A stretch of DNA of 23,710 nt, from the NCBI GenBank assembly GCA_000432015.1, contig HF985510.1, positions 18,902-42,611 on the forward strand, in the 5' to 3' direction. This stretch comes from Clostridium sp. CAG:1024 (GTDB lineage: Bacteria; Bacillota; Clostridia; Christensenellales; CAG-138). The translations under genes and the position numbers were made by a program. Within the stretch, counting starts at the first letter, position 1. Each line of letters opens with the position of its first letter. Of the stretch, positions 7,200-15,393 are shown piece by piece. The notes beneath the pieces were generated by a model. The model searched no databases, was not told where the DNA came from, and worked only from the letters and a program-made list of their open reading frames with translations.

Positions 7200-8312
7200 T
7201 TACTTTTCAAAGGGAAAGGTATAGGGGAGCTTCAGCTCGTCGCGCACGGCGATCAGCTCTTTCTGGATCGCTTCGCCGACAGGTACCCCCTTATCCTTTC
7301 GCTCCTGCCAGGCGATGTACTCCTTTTCGCCAGCGGTGTAGATGCGTTCCGCGCCCGGCGCCTTTTCCGACGCGCGCAGTCCGCGGCAAATGCCGCCCGC
7401 AGTCTTTTTAAATGTATCGGCGCCCATAAAGAACTCCGGGTTGATAACAAAGAAGAAGTGACCGAGATGATACATGCGGTTATTTCCGTTCTCATCCTTG
7501 CCGCTGAGCGCTTTCATGAACGGGCCGCCCGTCAGTGCTGCCGAGAGGATCTCAACAACGGTCGTAAAGCCGTATCCCTTGTAGCCGCCGGTCTCTTCAC
7601 CCATTCCGCCGAGCGGGAGCAGGGCGCAGTTGCCTCTGCGCATCTCCTTCAGAATCTCAGCGGATTCCGTCATCGTCTTGCCGTCCTTCGTGACGACAAG
7701 CCCGGCGGGCGTCGGTTTCCCGCTTCTTGCGTAGTACTCGATCTTTCCGTTTTGAATGGTCGAAGTCGCGCAGTCAAGGTTAAACGGAAACGCCTCGTCC
7801 GTCGGCATGGTGAAAGTCAGCGGGTTTGTACCCATCATCGGCTCCACGCCGAAGGTCGGCGCAACGGACGGCCGCGCGTTCGTGCCGGTGATACCGATCA
7901 TCCCCGCCTTTTCTGCCATCATTGTCCAATAACCCGCGATGCCGTAATGTGTGGAGTTGCAGATCGCGCCGCCTGCCATGCCGTAGGTCTTTGCCTTTTC
8001 GATCAGCATTTCCATCATGCGATGGCTCGCGACCATGCCCATGCCGTCGTGCGCGTCCATTACCACGGTCGTCGGCGTCTCTTTCAAGATCTCGATCTCC
8101 GTCACGGGTTTCAGCGTTCCGTTGATGATCCGGTCGATGTAGATGGGCTTGAATCGGTTGCAGCCATGGCTCTCAATGCCGCGGCGGTCGCTTTCAAGCA
8201 GCACATCCGCACAGATGGCCGCATCCTCTCTCGGTACGCCGTAACCGGCAAACGCATCGGTCAAAAAAGCGTTCATCAATTCCCATGATACATAAGGTCT
8301 TGTTTCGGTCAT
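7200..8312 (-). CDS. Malate/L-lactate dehydrogenase, Ldh2 family
   Basis: This NAD(P)-dependent 2-hydroxyacid oxidoreductase of the Ldh2 (malate/lactate/ureidoglycolate dehydrogenase) family is 370 residues from the chosen start. That start is the ATG at 8312 (MTETRPYVSW), preceded by AAAGGAG at 8 nt. An upstream in-frame ATG at 8372 is unlikely because it has no ribosome binding site. Family motifs are GIESHG (45-50), CNSTHYGIAGYW (118-129, conserved His122), GTNPLTF (about 161-167) and GGYKGYGFTTVVEILSAAL (about 252-270). Its partner is malic enzyme, so both genes act on malate: dehydrogenation to oxaloacetate here and decarboxylation to pyruvate there. Substrate among the family's 2-hydroxyacids is inferred from this context. 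Confidence 0.92.
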   Translation of the reverse strand: MTETRPYVSWELMNAFLTDAFAGYGVPREDAAICADVLLESDRRGIESHGCNRFKPIYIDRIINGTLKPVTEIEILKETPTTVVMDAHDGMGMVASHRMMEMLIEKAKTYGMAGGAICNSTHYGIAGYWTMMAEKAGMIGITGTNARPSVAPTFGVEPMMGTNPLTFTMPTDEAFPFNLDCATSTIQNGKIEYYARSGKPTPAGLVVTKDGKTMTESAEILKEMRRGNCALLPLGGMGEETGGYKGYGFTTVVEILSAALTGGPFMKALSGKDENGNNRMYHLGHFFFVINPEFFMGADTFKKTAGGICRGLRASEKAPGAERIYTAGEKEYIAWQERKDKGVPVGEAIQKELIAVRDELKLPYTFPFEK

Positions 8313-8389
8313 TCGCCTGTTCTCCTTTTGTGAAGTCTTGCGCGCGGCAGAATATCCGGGCGCAGAAGACATCGTTTCATTCTGTTTTT

Positions 8390-8418
8390 ATTGTATACGA
8401 GCGAAATGGAAAATACAA
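8390..8418 (-). promoter_or_regulatory. Promoter of the malate operon
   Basis: On the minus strand TTGTAT (8418-8413), 17 bp, then TACAAT (8395-8390). It predicts a leader of about 70 nt before the ATG at 8312. Confidence 0.7.
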
Positions 8419-8430
8419 GCTTCCGTCCAT

Positions 8431-8988
8431 TTACAGCGTTTTCAGGCGATCATTAAGCTTTTCGTAGATCACTCGCATACAAGGTTCTGTGCAGCGTTCG
8501 ACCGCATCCGCAAGCGGCATCCAGAGCACGCCGCTGTTTTCGTCGGGCTTGCAGCGCAGCCGCTCCCGCTCGTCCGCTTCAATGAGATAGGTACAGTTGA
8601 GGTGAAGATGGGAAGAGACATACGTTCCGCGCTTGACGTGTCCGTTCACGGTCAAAATCTCAAGCGAATAGATCCGATCCAGCAAAAGCTTCCCGCCGCA
8701 AATGCCGGTCTCCTCTTTCGCCTCCCGCAGTGCGACCGCGGCGAGATTGCCGTCGCCGTCCGCATGACCGCCCGTCCAGCTCCAGGAATCGTAAATATTG
8801 TGATATGCCATGAGCACGCGATCCCGCGCGCTGTTCACGATCCAGGCGGAAGCAGTAAAATGGCAGAGCGGATTTTCCCGCGTCAGCACGTCGTCAAACC
8901 TGTCAAGATAAACAAGCATCAGTCCGCGGTCGGCCTGTTCCTGCGCGCATTGCGGCTTGTACGCCGCAATCTGTTCTCTGAGTTCCAT
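8431..8988 (-). CDS. Nudix hydrolase
   Basis: Nudix enzymes hydrolyse nucleoside diphosphates linked to another moiety. The 185-residue protein starts at the ATG at 8988 (MELREQIAAYKPQ), with GGGGAA a few bases upstream; a longer frame to 9072 would overlap the end of transketolase and has no ribosome binding site. The Nudix box is recognisable as GGHADGDGNLAAVALREAKE followed by ETGI (about residues 69-92), with the catalytic REAKEE core intact. The GHADG variant is typical of a Firmicutes subgroup whose substrate is unknown. It is preceded by a beta strand region with SAWIVNSARDRVLMAYH. The gene sits 67 bp after transketolase and may be read from the same transcript. Confidence 0.9.
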   Translation of the reverse strand: MELREQIAAYKPQCAQEQADRGLMLVYLDRFDDVLTRENPLCHFTASAWIVNSARDRVLMAYHNIYDSWSWTGGHADGDGNLAAVALREAKEETGICGGKLLLDRIYSLEILTVNGHVKRGTYVSSHLHLNCTYLIEADERERLRCKPDENSGVLWMPLADAVERCTEPCMRVIYEKLNDRLKTL

Positions 8989-9010
8989 ATGTTTTCCCCG
9001 ATATGGCAGA

Positions 9011-9035
9011 GCGGATGCAGTCGCCCCGCATCCGC
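9011..9035. repeat. Inverted repeat between transketolase and Nudix genes
   Basis: GCGGATGC (9011-9018) and GCATCCGC (9028-9035) form a perfect 8-bp stem with a 9-nt loop. There is no U tail, so it may be a processing or partial termination site between the two genes rather than a full terminator. Confidence 0.4.
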
Positions 9036-9055
9036 CCTTGAAATATACCCTCTGT

Positions 9056-11044
9056 TCAACCGATCGTTTCAAGCGCCGCTTTTGCGACGTTCTCCGGCGT
9101 CATGCCGAACTCACGGAAGAGAACCCCCGCGGGTGCGGATGCACCGAAATGATTGATCGACACGACCTTGCCGTCAAGCCCTATATACTTATGCCAGCCG
9201 TAATCGCTCGCAGCCTCCACGGCGACGCGGGCGCGCACCGCTTTCGGAAGCACAGACTCACGGTATGCCGCATCCTGCATATCAAACAGGTTCGTACAGG
9301 GCATGGAGACCACGCGTGCATGTACGCCCTTGTCCGCAAGAATCTTTGCCGCTTCCATCACGGTCTCGACCTCGGAACCGGAGGCCATGAGGATCACGTC
9401 GGGCTTGCCGTTTTCGGCATCGCAAAGGATGTAGCCGCCCTTGCCGGCTTCACGGCCCGTTTCCGCAAGCTGCGGCAGGTTCTGACGCGAAAGCGCCATG
9501 ACGGCAGGCATCTTATGTGAAAGAGCCGCAAGATAGCAGGCGGACGTCTCCCGCATGTCCGCAGGACGGAACACGAGCGTATCCGGCGTTGCACGAAGGC
9601 TGGCGAGCTGCTCGATCGGCTGGTGCGTCGGTCCGTCCTCTCCCACGCCGATGCTGTCATGCGTGAGCACATAGGTAACGGGAAGCTTCATGAGCGCAGC
9701 AAGACGAAGCGCAGGCTTCAGATAATCCGCGAACACAAGGAACGTTGCGCAGTATGGACGCAGGCCGCCATAGAGCGCGATGCCGTTGCAGGCCGCAGCC
9801 ATGGCGAACTCACGGATGCCGAAATGAATATTCTTGCCCTCCCGATGCTCCGGGGAATAGAAGGCTTCTCCCTTGAGCTCCGTCTTGTTGGACGGCGCAA
9901 GATCCGCGCTGCCGCCGAACAGGTTCGGAAGGTATGCGTTCAGTTGATTCAGGATCGCGCCGCTCGTTGCGCGAGTCGCCATGGGCTTGTCCGCCGCAAA
10001 GAGGCTCTCGTCGTTCAAAAGCGCCTCCGGCAGCTTATCGCTGTGATATTCCTGCCAAAGCTTGTACAGCTCCGGATACGCGGTTTTGTAGCGAGCGAAC
10101 ATCTCGTTATACTCAGCTTCCGCCTTCTCAAAGCCGGGCAGGAAAGCAGCGTATGTTGCACGAACATCCTCCGGCACGACGAAAGTGTCCTCCGTCCAGC
10201 CGTAGAATTCCTTCATCTTCACGATATTTTCCTCGCCGAGCGGCTCGCCGTGCGCAGAGGCCTTGCCCTCTTTTGCGGTGCCGTGCGCGATGTTCGTATG
10301 CACGATGATCAGCGACGGTGTATCCGTTCTCTTTGCGTGCTCGAGCGCTGCCGTGACCGCATCGATGTCCTCGCCGCTTGCGACCTGCTGCACATCCCAG
10401 CCGTAAGCTTCGTAGCGTTTCTGAACATCCTCTGTGAGCGCAATATCCGTGCTGCCCTCGATCGTGATGCGGTTGCTGTCATAGAGCGCGATCAGCTTGC
10501 CGAGTTTCATCGTGCCGGCCATTGCTGCGGCTTCCGCCTGGACGCCCTCCATCATGCAGCCGTCGCCCATAAGCACATAGGTGTAGTTATCGACGACCGG
10601 GTACCCCTCGCGATTGAAAATGGCCGCAAGATGGCTCTCCGCCATTGCCATGCCGACCGCCGTCGCGATACCCTGGCCCAAAGGACCGCTCGTGCTTTCC
10701 ACGCCCACCGTGTGACCGAATTCCGGATGTCCCGGCGTTTTGCTTCCCCACTGACGGAACTGCTTGAGATCCTCGATAGTGAGCGGGTAGCCGAACAGAT
10801 GCAGCAGCGAATATTCAAGCGCGGAAGCATGCCCTGCGCTCAGCACAAAGCGGTCGCGCGCCTGCCACGCCGGATCTTTCGGATTATGCTTCATCTGCTT
10901 CCACAGCGCATACGCCATGGGCGCGGAGCCGATCGCCATGCCGGGATGCCCGCTGTTTGCCTTCTGCACCGCCTCGACGGCAAGCATACGAATCGCGGTG
11001 ATCGCTCTCTTATCAGCACTTGTCAAACGTTCTACTACCTCCAT
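9056..11044 (-). CDS. tkt: Transketolase
   Basis: Transketolase is the thiamine-diphosphate enzyme of the non-oxidative pentose phosphate pathway, moving two-carbon units between sugar phosphates. The 662-residue length is full size. Motifs include SGHPG (31-35), GHASALEY (71-78), KTPGHPE (102-108) and the thiamine-diphosphate/magnesium motif MGDGCMMEGVQ (159-169) ending in Asn191. The pyrimidine-domain part includes HFGIREFAMAAACNGIA and THDSIGVGEDGPTHQPIEQL. The ATG at 11044 was chosen, but its SD-like GAAGG abuts it. A TTG at 11026 has GGAGG 11 nt upstream and is an alternative. Two promoters lie upstream. It is a stand-alone gene, not the split two-subunit form common in Clostridia. Confidence 0.95.
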   Translation of the reverse strand: MEVVERLTSADKRAITAIRMLAVEAVQKANSGHPGMAIGSAPMAYALWKQMKHNPKDPAWQARDRFVLSAGHASALEYSLLHLFGYPLTIEDLKQFRQWGSKTPGHPEFGHTVGVESTSGPLGQGIATAVGMAMAESHLAAIFNREGYPVVDNYTYVLMGDGCMMEGVQAEAAAMAGTMKLGKLIALYDSNRITIEGSTDIALTEDVQKRYEAYGWDVQQVASGEDIDAVTAALEHAKRTDTPSLIIVHTNIAHGTAKEGKASAHGEPLGEENIVKMKEFYGWTEDTFVVPEDVRATYAAFLPGFEKAEAEYNEMFARYKTAYPELYKLWQEYHSDKLPEALLNDESLFAADKPMATRATSGAILNQLNAYLPNLFGGSADLAPSNKTELKGEAFYSPEHREGKNIHFGIREFAMAAACNGIALYGGLRPYCATFLVFADYLKPALRLAALMKLPVTYVLTHDSIGVGEDGPTHQPIEQLASLRATPDTLVFRPADMRETSACYLAALSHKMPAVMALSRQNLPQLAETGREAGKGGYILCDAENGKPDVILMASGSEVETVMEAAKILADKGVHARVVSMPCTNLFDMQDAAYRESVLPKAVRARVAVEAASDYGWHKYIGLDGKVVSINHFGASAPAGVLFREFGMTPENVAKAALETIG

Positions 11045-11096
11045 CCTTCTATTCAGCGCCATACCTGCAAACAATGCCTGCCGCGGCGGCCGACGA

Positions 11097-11125
11097 ATGA
11101 TACCCGTTTCTTCGGCGGTCGTCAA
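11097..11125 (-). promoter_or_regulatory. Proximal transketolase promoter (P2)
   Basis: On the minus strand TTGACG (11125-11120), 17 bp, then TATCAT (11102-11097), predicting a leader of about 45 nt. Confidence 0.6.
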
Positions 11126-11157
11126 AAGCGTCTTTCCCGACCGTCCCGGTACAGCTA

Positions 11158-11186
11158 ATCTTATCATGTTTCCCCTCGCCTGACAA
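11158..11186 (-). promoter_or_regulatory. Distal transketolase promoter (P1)
   Basis: On the minus strand TTGTCA (11186-11181), 17 bp, then TAAGAT (11163-11158), about 115 bp upstream of the start codon. It lies after the metalloregulator stop codon, so transketolase need not depend on that gene's transcript. Confidence 0.6.
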
Positions 11187-11227
11187 GCGGAACAACGCGT
11201 TGGCGGGCGCATGAAGCAGACGGCGCG

Positions 11228-11650
11228 TCAACGTTCGTTTTCATCGACGTTCTCCACGGCTTTCATGCGGCCGGTCAGACGATCGAGATTTTCTACGGTG
11301 CGACGATCCATGAAATGCTCGATCTTTTCGACCTGTTCCAGCTCGTCCGCCGTGCCGTTCAGCGTGCAGAAAAATGCTTGCAGCACCCGGTGACGATACA
11401 GCAGATACCGGCCGGCCTCCTTTCCGCGTGCGGTCAGCTTCAAAAAGCCGTAGCGTTCGTAATCCAAATATCCCGCATCCCGAAGATTGGAGGCCATTTT
11501 GGAGGCGGACGACGGCTTAACATGAAGCATTCGCGCGAGCTCACTGATCCGCACGACGCGCCCCTCGTCCTCCATTCTCGCGATCATTTCAAGATAGTCC
11601 TCCATGGCCGCGCTCGGCTGCTCCGTCTCGATCCTTTCATATCCCTTCAT
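11228..11650 (-). CDS. DtxR/MntR-family metal-dependent transcriptional regulator
   Basis: This 140-residue cytoplasmic repressor is predicted to sense Fe(II) or Mn(II) and control the divergent feo genes. The amino half is a winged helix-turn-helix (about 18-75, with ISELARMLHVKPSSASKMAS and NLRDAGYLDYERYGFLKLT). The dimerisation and metal-binding half follows, with the conserved His in LLYRHRVLQAFF (about 83-94) and the Glu/His pair in VEKIEHFMD (about 107-115). It is the short form without an SH3-like domain, as in MntR. The ATG at 11650 lacks a clear ribosome binding site. GGGAGG lies about 40 nt upstream with no usable start near it, so the start is the least certain part. The metal and target are inferred from position. 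Confidence 0.88.
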   Translation of the reverse strand: MKGYERIETEQPSAAMEDYLEMIARMEDEGRVVRISELARMLHVKPSSASKMASNLRDAGYLDYERYGFLKLTARGKEAGRYLLYRHRVLQAFFCTLNGTADELEQVEKIEHFMDRRTVENLDRLTGRMKAVENVDENER

Positions 11651-11695
11651 CGTATAAAACCCGCTTCGCTCTTGCGTTGTAACCAGCCTCCCTCT

Positions 11696-11728
11696 TTGGA
11701 ACCGTTTTTTTCCGGATTTAATAGTATA
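11696..11728. promoter_or_regulatory. Divergent promoter region between regulator and feoA
   Basis: Towards feoA, TTGGAA (11696-11701) and TAATAG (11719-11724, 17-bp spacer) or TAGTAT (11722-11727) are possible elements. Towards the regulator, the minus strand reads TATACT at 11728-11723. The two promoters overlap, so one bound protein could control both directions. Confidence 0.4.
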
Positions 11729-11734
11729 TGACAC

Positions 11735-11753
11735 CGGGAAACAGAGTTTCCCG
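11735..11753. promoter_or_regulatory. Candidate metalloregulator operator upstream of feoA
   Basis: A perfect 8-bp inverted repeat with a 3-nt centre (CGGGAAACAGAGTTTCCCG). It covers the predicted transcript start towards feoA and the -35 region towards the regulator. Site geometry (19 bp) fits DtxR/MntR-type operators; the sequence is not a known consensus copy. Confidence 0.55.
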
Positions 11754-11783
11754 CAACGAATATTGTTTCGAGGTGCCAACATC

Positions 11784-12017
11784 ATGAATAACCAACGCTG
11801 TCTCTCTGACATACGTCCCGGCGAAAAAGCGACCGTTTCAGCACTGCGCACGGAAGGCAGTATGCGGCGCCGGCTTCTCGATATCGGTCTGATCGAAAAC
11901 ACCGACGTGGAGTGCCTCGGACGCAGCCCGGCCGGGGATCCCTCCGCATATCTGATACGCGGCGCGGTCATCGCCATTCGCGCTGCGGACTGCCGCGGCA
12001 TTCTCATTGCACCGTAA
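11784..12017 (+). CDS. feoA: FeoA-family ferrous iron transport protein
   Basis: FeoA is a small cytoplasmic SH3-like protein that supports the FeoB ferrous iron channel. The 77 residues show the family pattern: CLSDIRPGEKATVSAL, then RRRLLDIGLIENTDVECLGR (about 28-47) and a final AIRAADCRGILI. The ATG at 11784 has GAGG 10 nt upstream and is preferred to the ATG at 11763, which has no binding site. It lies 16 bp upstream of feoB with an AGGAGG between them, forming a feoAB operon. It is intact although its partner gene is broken. Confidence 0.9.
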   Translation: MNNQRCLSDIRPGEKATVSALRTEGSMRRRLLDIGLIENTDVECLGRSPAGDPSAYLIRGAVIAIRAADCRGILIAP

Positions 12018-12033
12018 ACAGGAGGAAACGTCT

Positions 12034-13371
12034 ATGGGACTTACCATGCAGTCCGTCGGTTCCGGCGCGCTGGACGCCGGTCTCAGTATTCAGCGTCAAG
12101 CCCCCTCCGACCGCGTCGTCGCTGTTGCGGGGAACCCAAATGTCGGCAAAAGTACCGTGTTCAACGCATTGACAGGGATGAACCAACACACGGGAAACTG
12201 GCCGGGAAAGACCGTCACAAACGCACAGGGCGTGTTCTGTACGGCGGCGCGGCGCTACATTCTTGTGGACATCCCCGGCACATATTCCCTCATGGCGCAC
12301 TCACAGGAGGAAGAGATCGCGCGCGACTTTCTCTGTTTCGGCGCGCCGGATGCGGTCGTGGTCGTTTGTGACGCAACCTGTCTTGAGCGCAATCTCAACC
12401 TCGTCCTGCAGGTGCTTGAGATCACAAAGCGTGTGATTGTCTGCGTCAATCTGATGGACGAAGCGGAACGCAGGCGTATTCGGATCGACTTTGAAACGCT
12501 TTCCGCGAGACTCGGCGTTCCCGTGATCGGCGTGACCGCGCAAAAACGGCCGACACTTGCGCCGCTTGAGTCCGCGTTGGATGCGCTCTGCGCGGAGACA
12601 TCGCCGTCGGCGTCGGTCTCGGAATCCCAGCCGCCGGTCCTTTATGCGCCGCCCATTGAAGCCGCGGTTTCTTTTGTTTCCCACGCGCTGAGGACGTACC
12701 TTCCCGCGTCGTGCGGGCTTTCGCTTCGATTTGTTTCGCTCAAGCTTCTCGAAGGAGATGCGTCGCTGCTTCGTTCTCTTTCCGATGCGCTCGGAGAGGA
12801 CCTGCTCAAGGTAAAGCGTATCGCGGAGGCCGTTGCACGGGCGAACGAACTGCTCGCGGCGCACGATCTCGTCGCCGATGCTTTCAAAGACGCTGTCGTT
12901 GCGTCCATCGTACACTATGCGGAGGAGCTTGCCGCCGCAGCGGTGTCCTGTCAAAGCAGCCGCCGCGCGGCGTTTGACCGCAGCATGGATCGCATCCTGA
13001 CAGGCCGCGCTGCCGGATACCCGGTGATGCTGCTTCTGCTTGCGCTCGTGTTCTTTCTCACGATCAGCGGTGCGAATTACCCCTCCGCGCTTCTCTCAAA
13101 GGCGCTGTTTACTGTCCAAGACTGGCTGAGCGCGCTGTTTTTCCGGCTCAACGCGCCCGACTGGCTGCACGGCGCGCTGGTCCTCGGCGTCTATCGGGTG
13201 CTCGCCTGGATCGTGTCCGTTATGCTGCCGCCCATGGCAATCTTTTTTCCGCTCTTTACGCTGCTGGAGGACATCGGCTACCTCCCGCGCGTCGCCTACA
13301 ATCTCGACAAGCCGTTTCAGCGCTGCCACGCATGCGGCAAGCAGGCGCTGACCACCTGCATGGTTTCCTGA
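12034..13371 (+). pseudogene. feoB: feoB, truncated by the adjacent mobile element
   Basis: FeoB is the membrane G-protein-coupled ferrous iron transporter. The remaining 445 residues hold a complete G domain: GNPNVGKS (33-40), DIPG (79-82) and NLMD (139-142). A helical linker follows, then about two or three membrane segments from residue 328. It ends with CHACGKQALTTCMVS and a stop. In intact FeoB the next conserved segment is MGFGCNAAGV, followed by most of the transmembrane channel. Homology breaks at about 13363, in or just after the ATGG of that Met-Gly pair, and the stop comes two codons later. Family length is usually 600-800 residues. The G domain could still fold, but iron transport should be lost. 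The start ATG at 12034 follows AGGAGG. The missing 3' half is not in the window. Confidence 0.92.
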
Positions 13372-13380
13372 AGAATGCGG

Positions 13381-15009
13381 TTATCCTATGGTATAGTCCT
13401 TCTGCGATGGTTCCGTCTGAAAGCGATAGAAGATTCTGACGGTCTGTCGTCTCACCCGTCCAAGCGTGCTCTGCTCGTAGACTCCCTGTTCGATCTCGAT
13501 GCGTTCGATCAGCTGAAACAGCAGTGCAGGCGTCAGCTCCGGGTCATGTATGATCCGCCGGAGCTTGCCTTCCAGTTTTTCACGCAAAGCCCGTTCCGCT
13601 TCCTCTTCCGCCTCGCCGCGCGATTCAGCCGTTCTCATGCGTCTCTCCAATGCTTCCGATTCCTTCCCATACTTGAGCAGGAGATCGTTCATTCGTGTAT
13701 CGCACAGCCGTCCTGCGGCATGATCCTCATACAGCTTTTCAATGATGCTTTCGATCAGCCGAAGTCTGTTTCGCAATGAAAGCAGCGCACTCGCGTGCTC
13801 CTTCTTCTGCGTCCGGCCTTGCCATGCGCGCCATACGGTTTCAAGAATCGCTTCCCGCTCTTCATCACCCATACAAAGCTGCTCCTTCAGCGACCTTTGC
13901 ACAAGTTCATACAGCGCATTATAGTCAATAAAATGATTGCTGCATTCCCCTCGTCCATAGAGCTTATATCCTCCGCAGGTCAAGTTTGCGGGCGATCCCT
14001 TCTTCCGCGTGCCTGTGGCCGACATGCAGCGTCCGCAGTCGGCGCACTTTGCAATGCCCGAGAACAGGTTCCTAAACGCGCCCTTCTTTTTGCAGCGTCT
14101 TGCCGCGGAATGCCTGCGGACAAGTTCAAAGGTGTCCTGATCCACAAGCGCCTCATGCGTATTCTCGACCACAATCCATTCGTCGCCCGGTCTGCGGATC
14201 GTCGCGCGGCTCTTAAAGGAGACTTTCGAGGTTTTGCCCTGCACGGTATTTCCAAGGTACACGGCATTCCGCAGCATTTTAGCGATCGTCGCGGCCGTCC
14301 ATTCCTGTCGCTTGGAGCAGCGTCTTGCATCCAGTCCATCATGCGTCATACAGCGATAGACAGCGGGCGGCGGTATTCCCTGTCCATTGAGCGTGCGTGC
14401 GATCTCTGACGGCGGCGTGCCGTTTGCCGCCAGTTGAAATATCTTCTTTACGATCTCTCCGGAGCAAGGGTCAACGACCAGATGATTGTTATCCGATATG
14501 TCCTTCTGATACCCATACGGTGCAAAGGCTGCAATATACGCGCCGTCCCGCATTTTTGTCAGGAACGCGGAACGGATCTTTCGGGAAGTGTCGCGAGCGT
14601 ACATTTCATTGATGACGTTTTTAAACGGCGCGACGTCCGTATATGGGGAATCCGAGTCATACCCATCGTTGACGGCGATGCAGCGGACGCCCTTTCCCGG
14701 GAAATACAGCTCCGTGTACTGTCCCGTCATGATATAATCGCGTCCCAAGCGCGACAGATCTTTGGTGATCACGAGATCGATCTTCTTTGCCTCGATGTCT
14801 GCGATCAGCCGCCGAAACCCCGGCCTGTCAAAATTCGTGCCGCTCCAGCCGTCATCCACATACTCTTCAACAACGGGATAGCCGTTGTCCGCGGCATAGT
14901 CCTGAAGCATTCGTCGCTGCGTTGCGATACTCGCACTCTCGCCCGCCCCATCATCATCCCTGGACAGGCGCATATACAGTGCCGCTCTGTAGGTTGCATT
15001 TTCTCTCAT
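13381..15009 (-). CDS. Large serine recombinase (site-specific integrase)
   Basis: This 542-residue recombinase is predicted to integrate and excise its element by serine-mediated strand exchange. The resolvase catalytic domain is about 7-155, with the nucleophile Ser16 in LYMRLSRDD and LSRLGRDY near residue 85. The recombinase (PF07508-like) domain is about 160-280. A zinc ribbon has Cys322, Cys325, Cys345 and Cys356 (CADCGRC to GECSNHF). A long charged coiled coil (about 405-485) follows, and the tail (IERIEIEQGVYEQ onward) resembles the DUF4368 end of element recombinases. All key residues are present, so it may be active. Its ATG overlaps the stop codon of a small upstream frame (ATGA). 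Confidence 0.95.
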   Translation of the reverse strand: MRENATYRAALYMRLSRDDDGAGESASIATQRRMLQDYAADNGYPVVEEYVDDGWSGTNFDRPGFRRLIADIEAKKIDLVITKDLSRLGRDYIMTGQYTELYFPGKGVRCIAVNDGYDSDSPYTDVAPFKNVINEMYARDTSRKIRSAFLTKMRDGAYIAAFAPYGYQKDISDNNHLVVDPCSGEIVKKIFQLAANGTPPSEIARTLNGQGIPPPAVYRCMTHDGLDARRCSKRQEWTAATIAKMLRNAVYLGNTVQGKTSKVSFKSRATIRRPGDEWIVVENTHEALVDQDTFELVRRHSAARRCKKKGAFRNLFSGIAKCADCGRCMSATGTRKKGSPANLTCGGYKLYGRGECSNHFIDYNALYELVQRSLKEQLCMGDEEREAILETVWRAWQGRTQKKEHASALLSLRNRLRLIESIIEKLYEDHAAGRLCDTRMNDLLLKYGKESEALERRMRTAESRGEAEEEAERALREKLEGKLRRIIHDPELTPALLFQLIERIEIEQGVYEQSTLGRVRRQTVRIFYRFQTEPSQKDYTIG

Positions 15010-15176
15010 GTTCCTTCCTCATAAGCCGAATCGCCGCCTGTATGATCCGTACAGGGACACGGCGGTCCCGCCAAAAGCCAGTCGGTCAAAAGCTCCTCCA
15101 AAAGCTGTTCGAGCGGCACATTCGATACGGATTCCGTTATAACGGAATAGACATCCAGCGCTGTCAGCTTTATCAC
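15006..15176 (-). CDS. Small open frame translationally coupled to the recombinase (56 aa)
   Basis: The function is not recognised. The frame begins at GTG (15176) with IKLTALDVYSVITESVSNVP and continues with LEQLLEELLTDWLLAGPPCP. It ends with a Cys-, Asp- and Glu-rich tail. Its TGA overlaps the recombinase ATG in the arrangement ATGA, a strong sign of coupled translation. GAGAGG precedes the GTG but without normal spacing, so the start is uncertain. Leu/Glu periodicity in the middle suggests an amphipathic helix. By position it could be a recombination directionality factor or an accessory factor, but nothing in the sequence proves this. Confidence 0.5.
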   Translation of the reverse strand: MIKLTALDVYSVITESVSNVPLEQLLEELLTDWLLAGPPCPCTDHTGGDSAYEEGT

Positions 15177-15365
15177 CCTCTCAAAGAATTCTTACGCGCA
15201 GAAACAGAAATTTTGCCTGTCCGCGCCAGAGTCCGGCAATGCGCCGTCCGCTTTTTATGGGGGCGCCGCAACGGACCGCCTACCCGCGCGAAATTGCTTG
15301 GAAGCGGTGAAAAACCGGCAAAGGCGCTCCCGCCTCGGAACGCGTGTCTCCCTGTTTACACTAAA

Positions 15366-15393
15366 TTCACAGCTATATTCGCCGTCATATGAT
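15366..15393 (+). promoter_or_regulatory. Promoter of the small membrane-protein gene
   Basis: TTCACA (15366-15371), a 16-bp spacer and TATGAT (15388-15393) precede the gene by about 55 bp. The surrounding stretch 15177-15450 holds no other recognisable feature and does not resemble feoB. Confidence 0.45.

Larger units (their letters stand above)
13364..15176 (-). mobile_element. End of an integrated element carrying a large serine recombinase, inserted in feoB
   Basis: feoB homology stops near 13363, and the recombinase stop codon lies only 10 bp after the feoB stop (13371). The recombinase reads towards this junction, the usual layout at one end of Tn4451/Tn5397-like or other serine-recombinase elements. 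The left end is therefore near 13364. The right end is not identified: no feoB 3' half appears in the remaining window. The listed right limit is simply the end of the last gene that clearly belongs with the recombinase. Either the element is much longer or a deletion has removed its other end. Confidence 0.7.
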
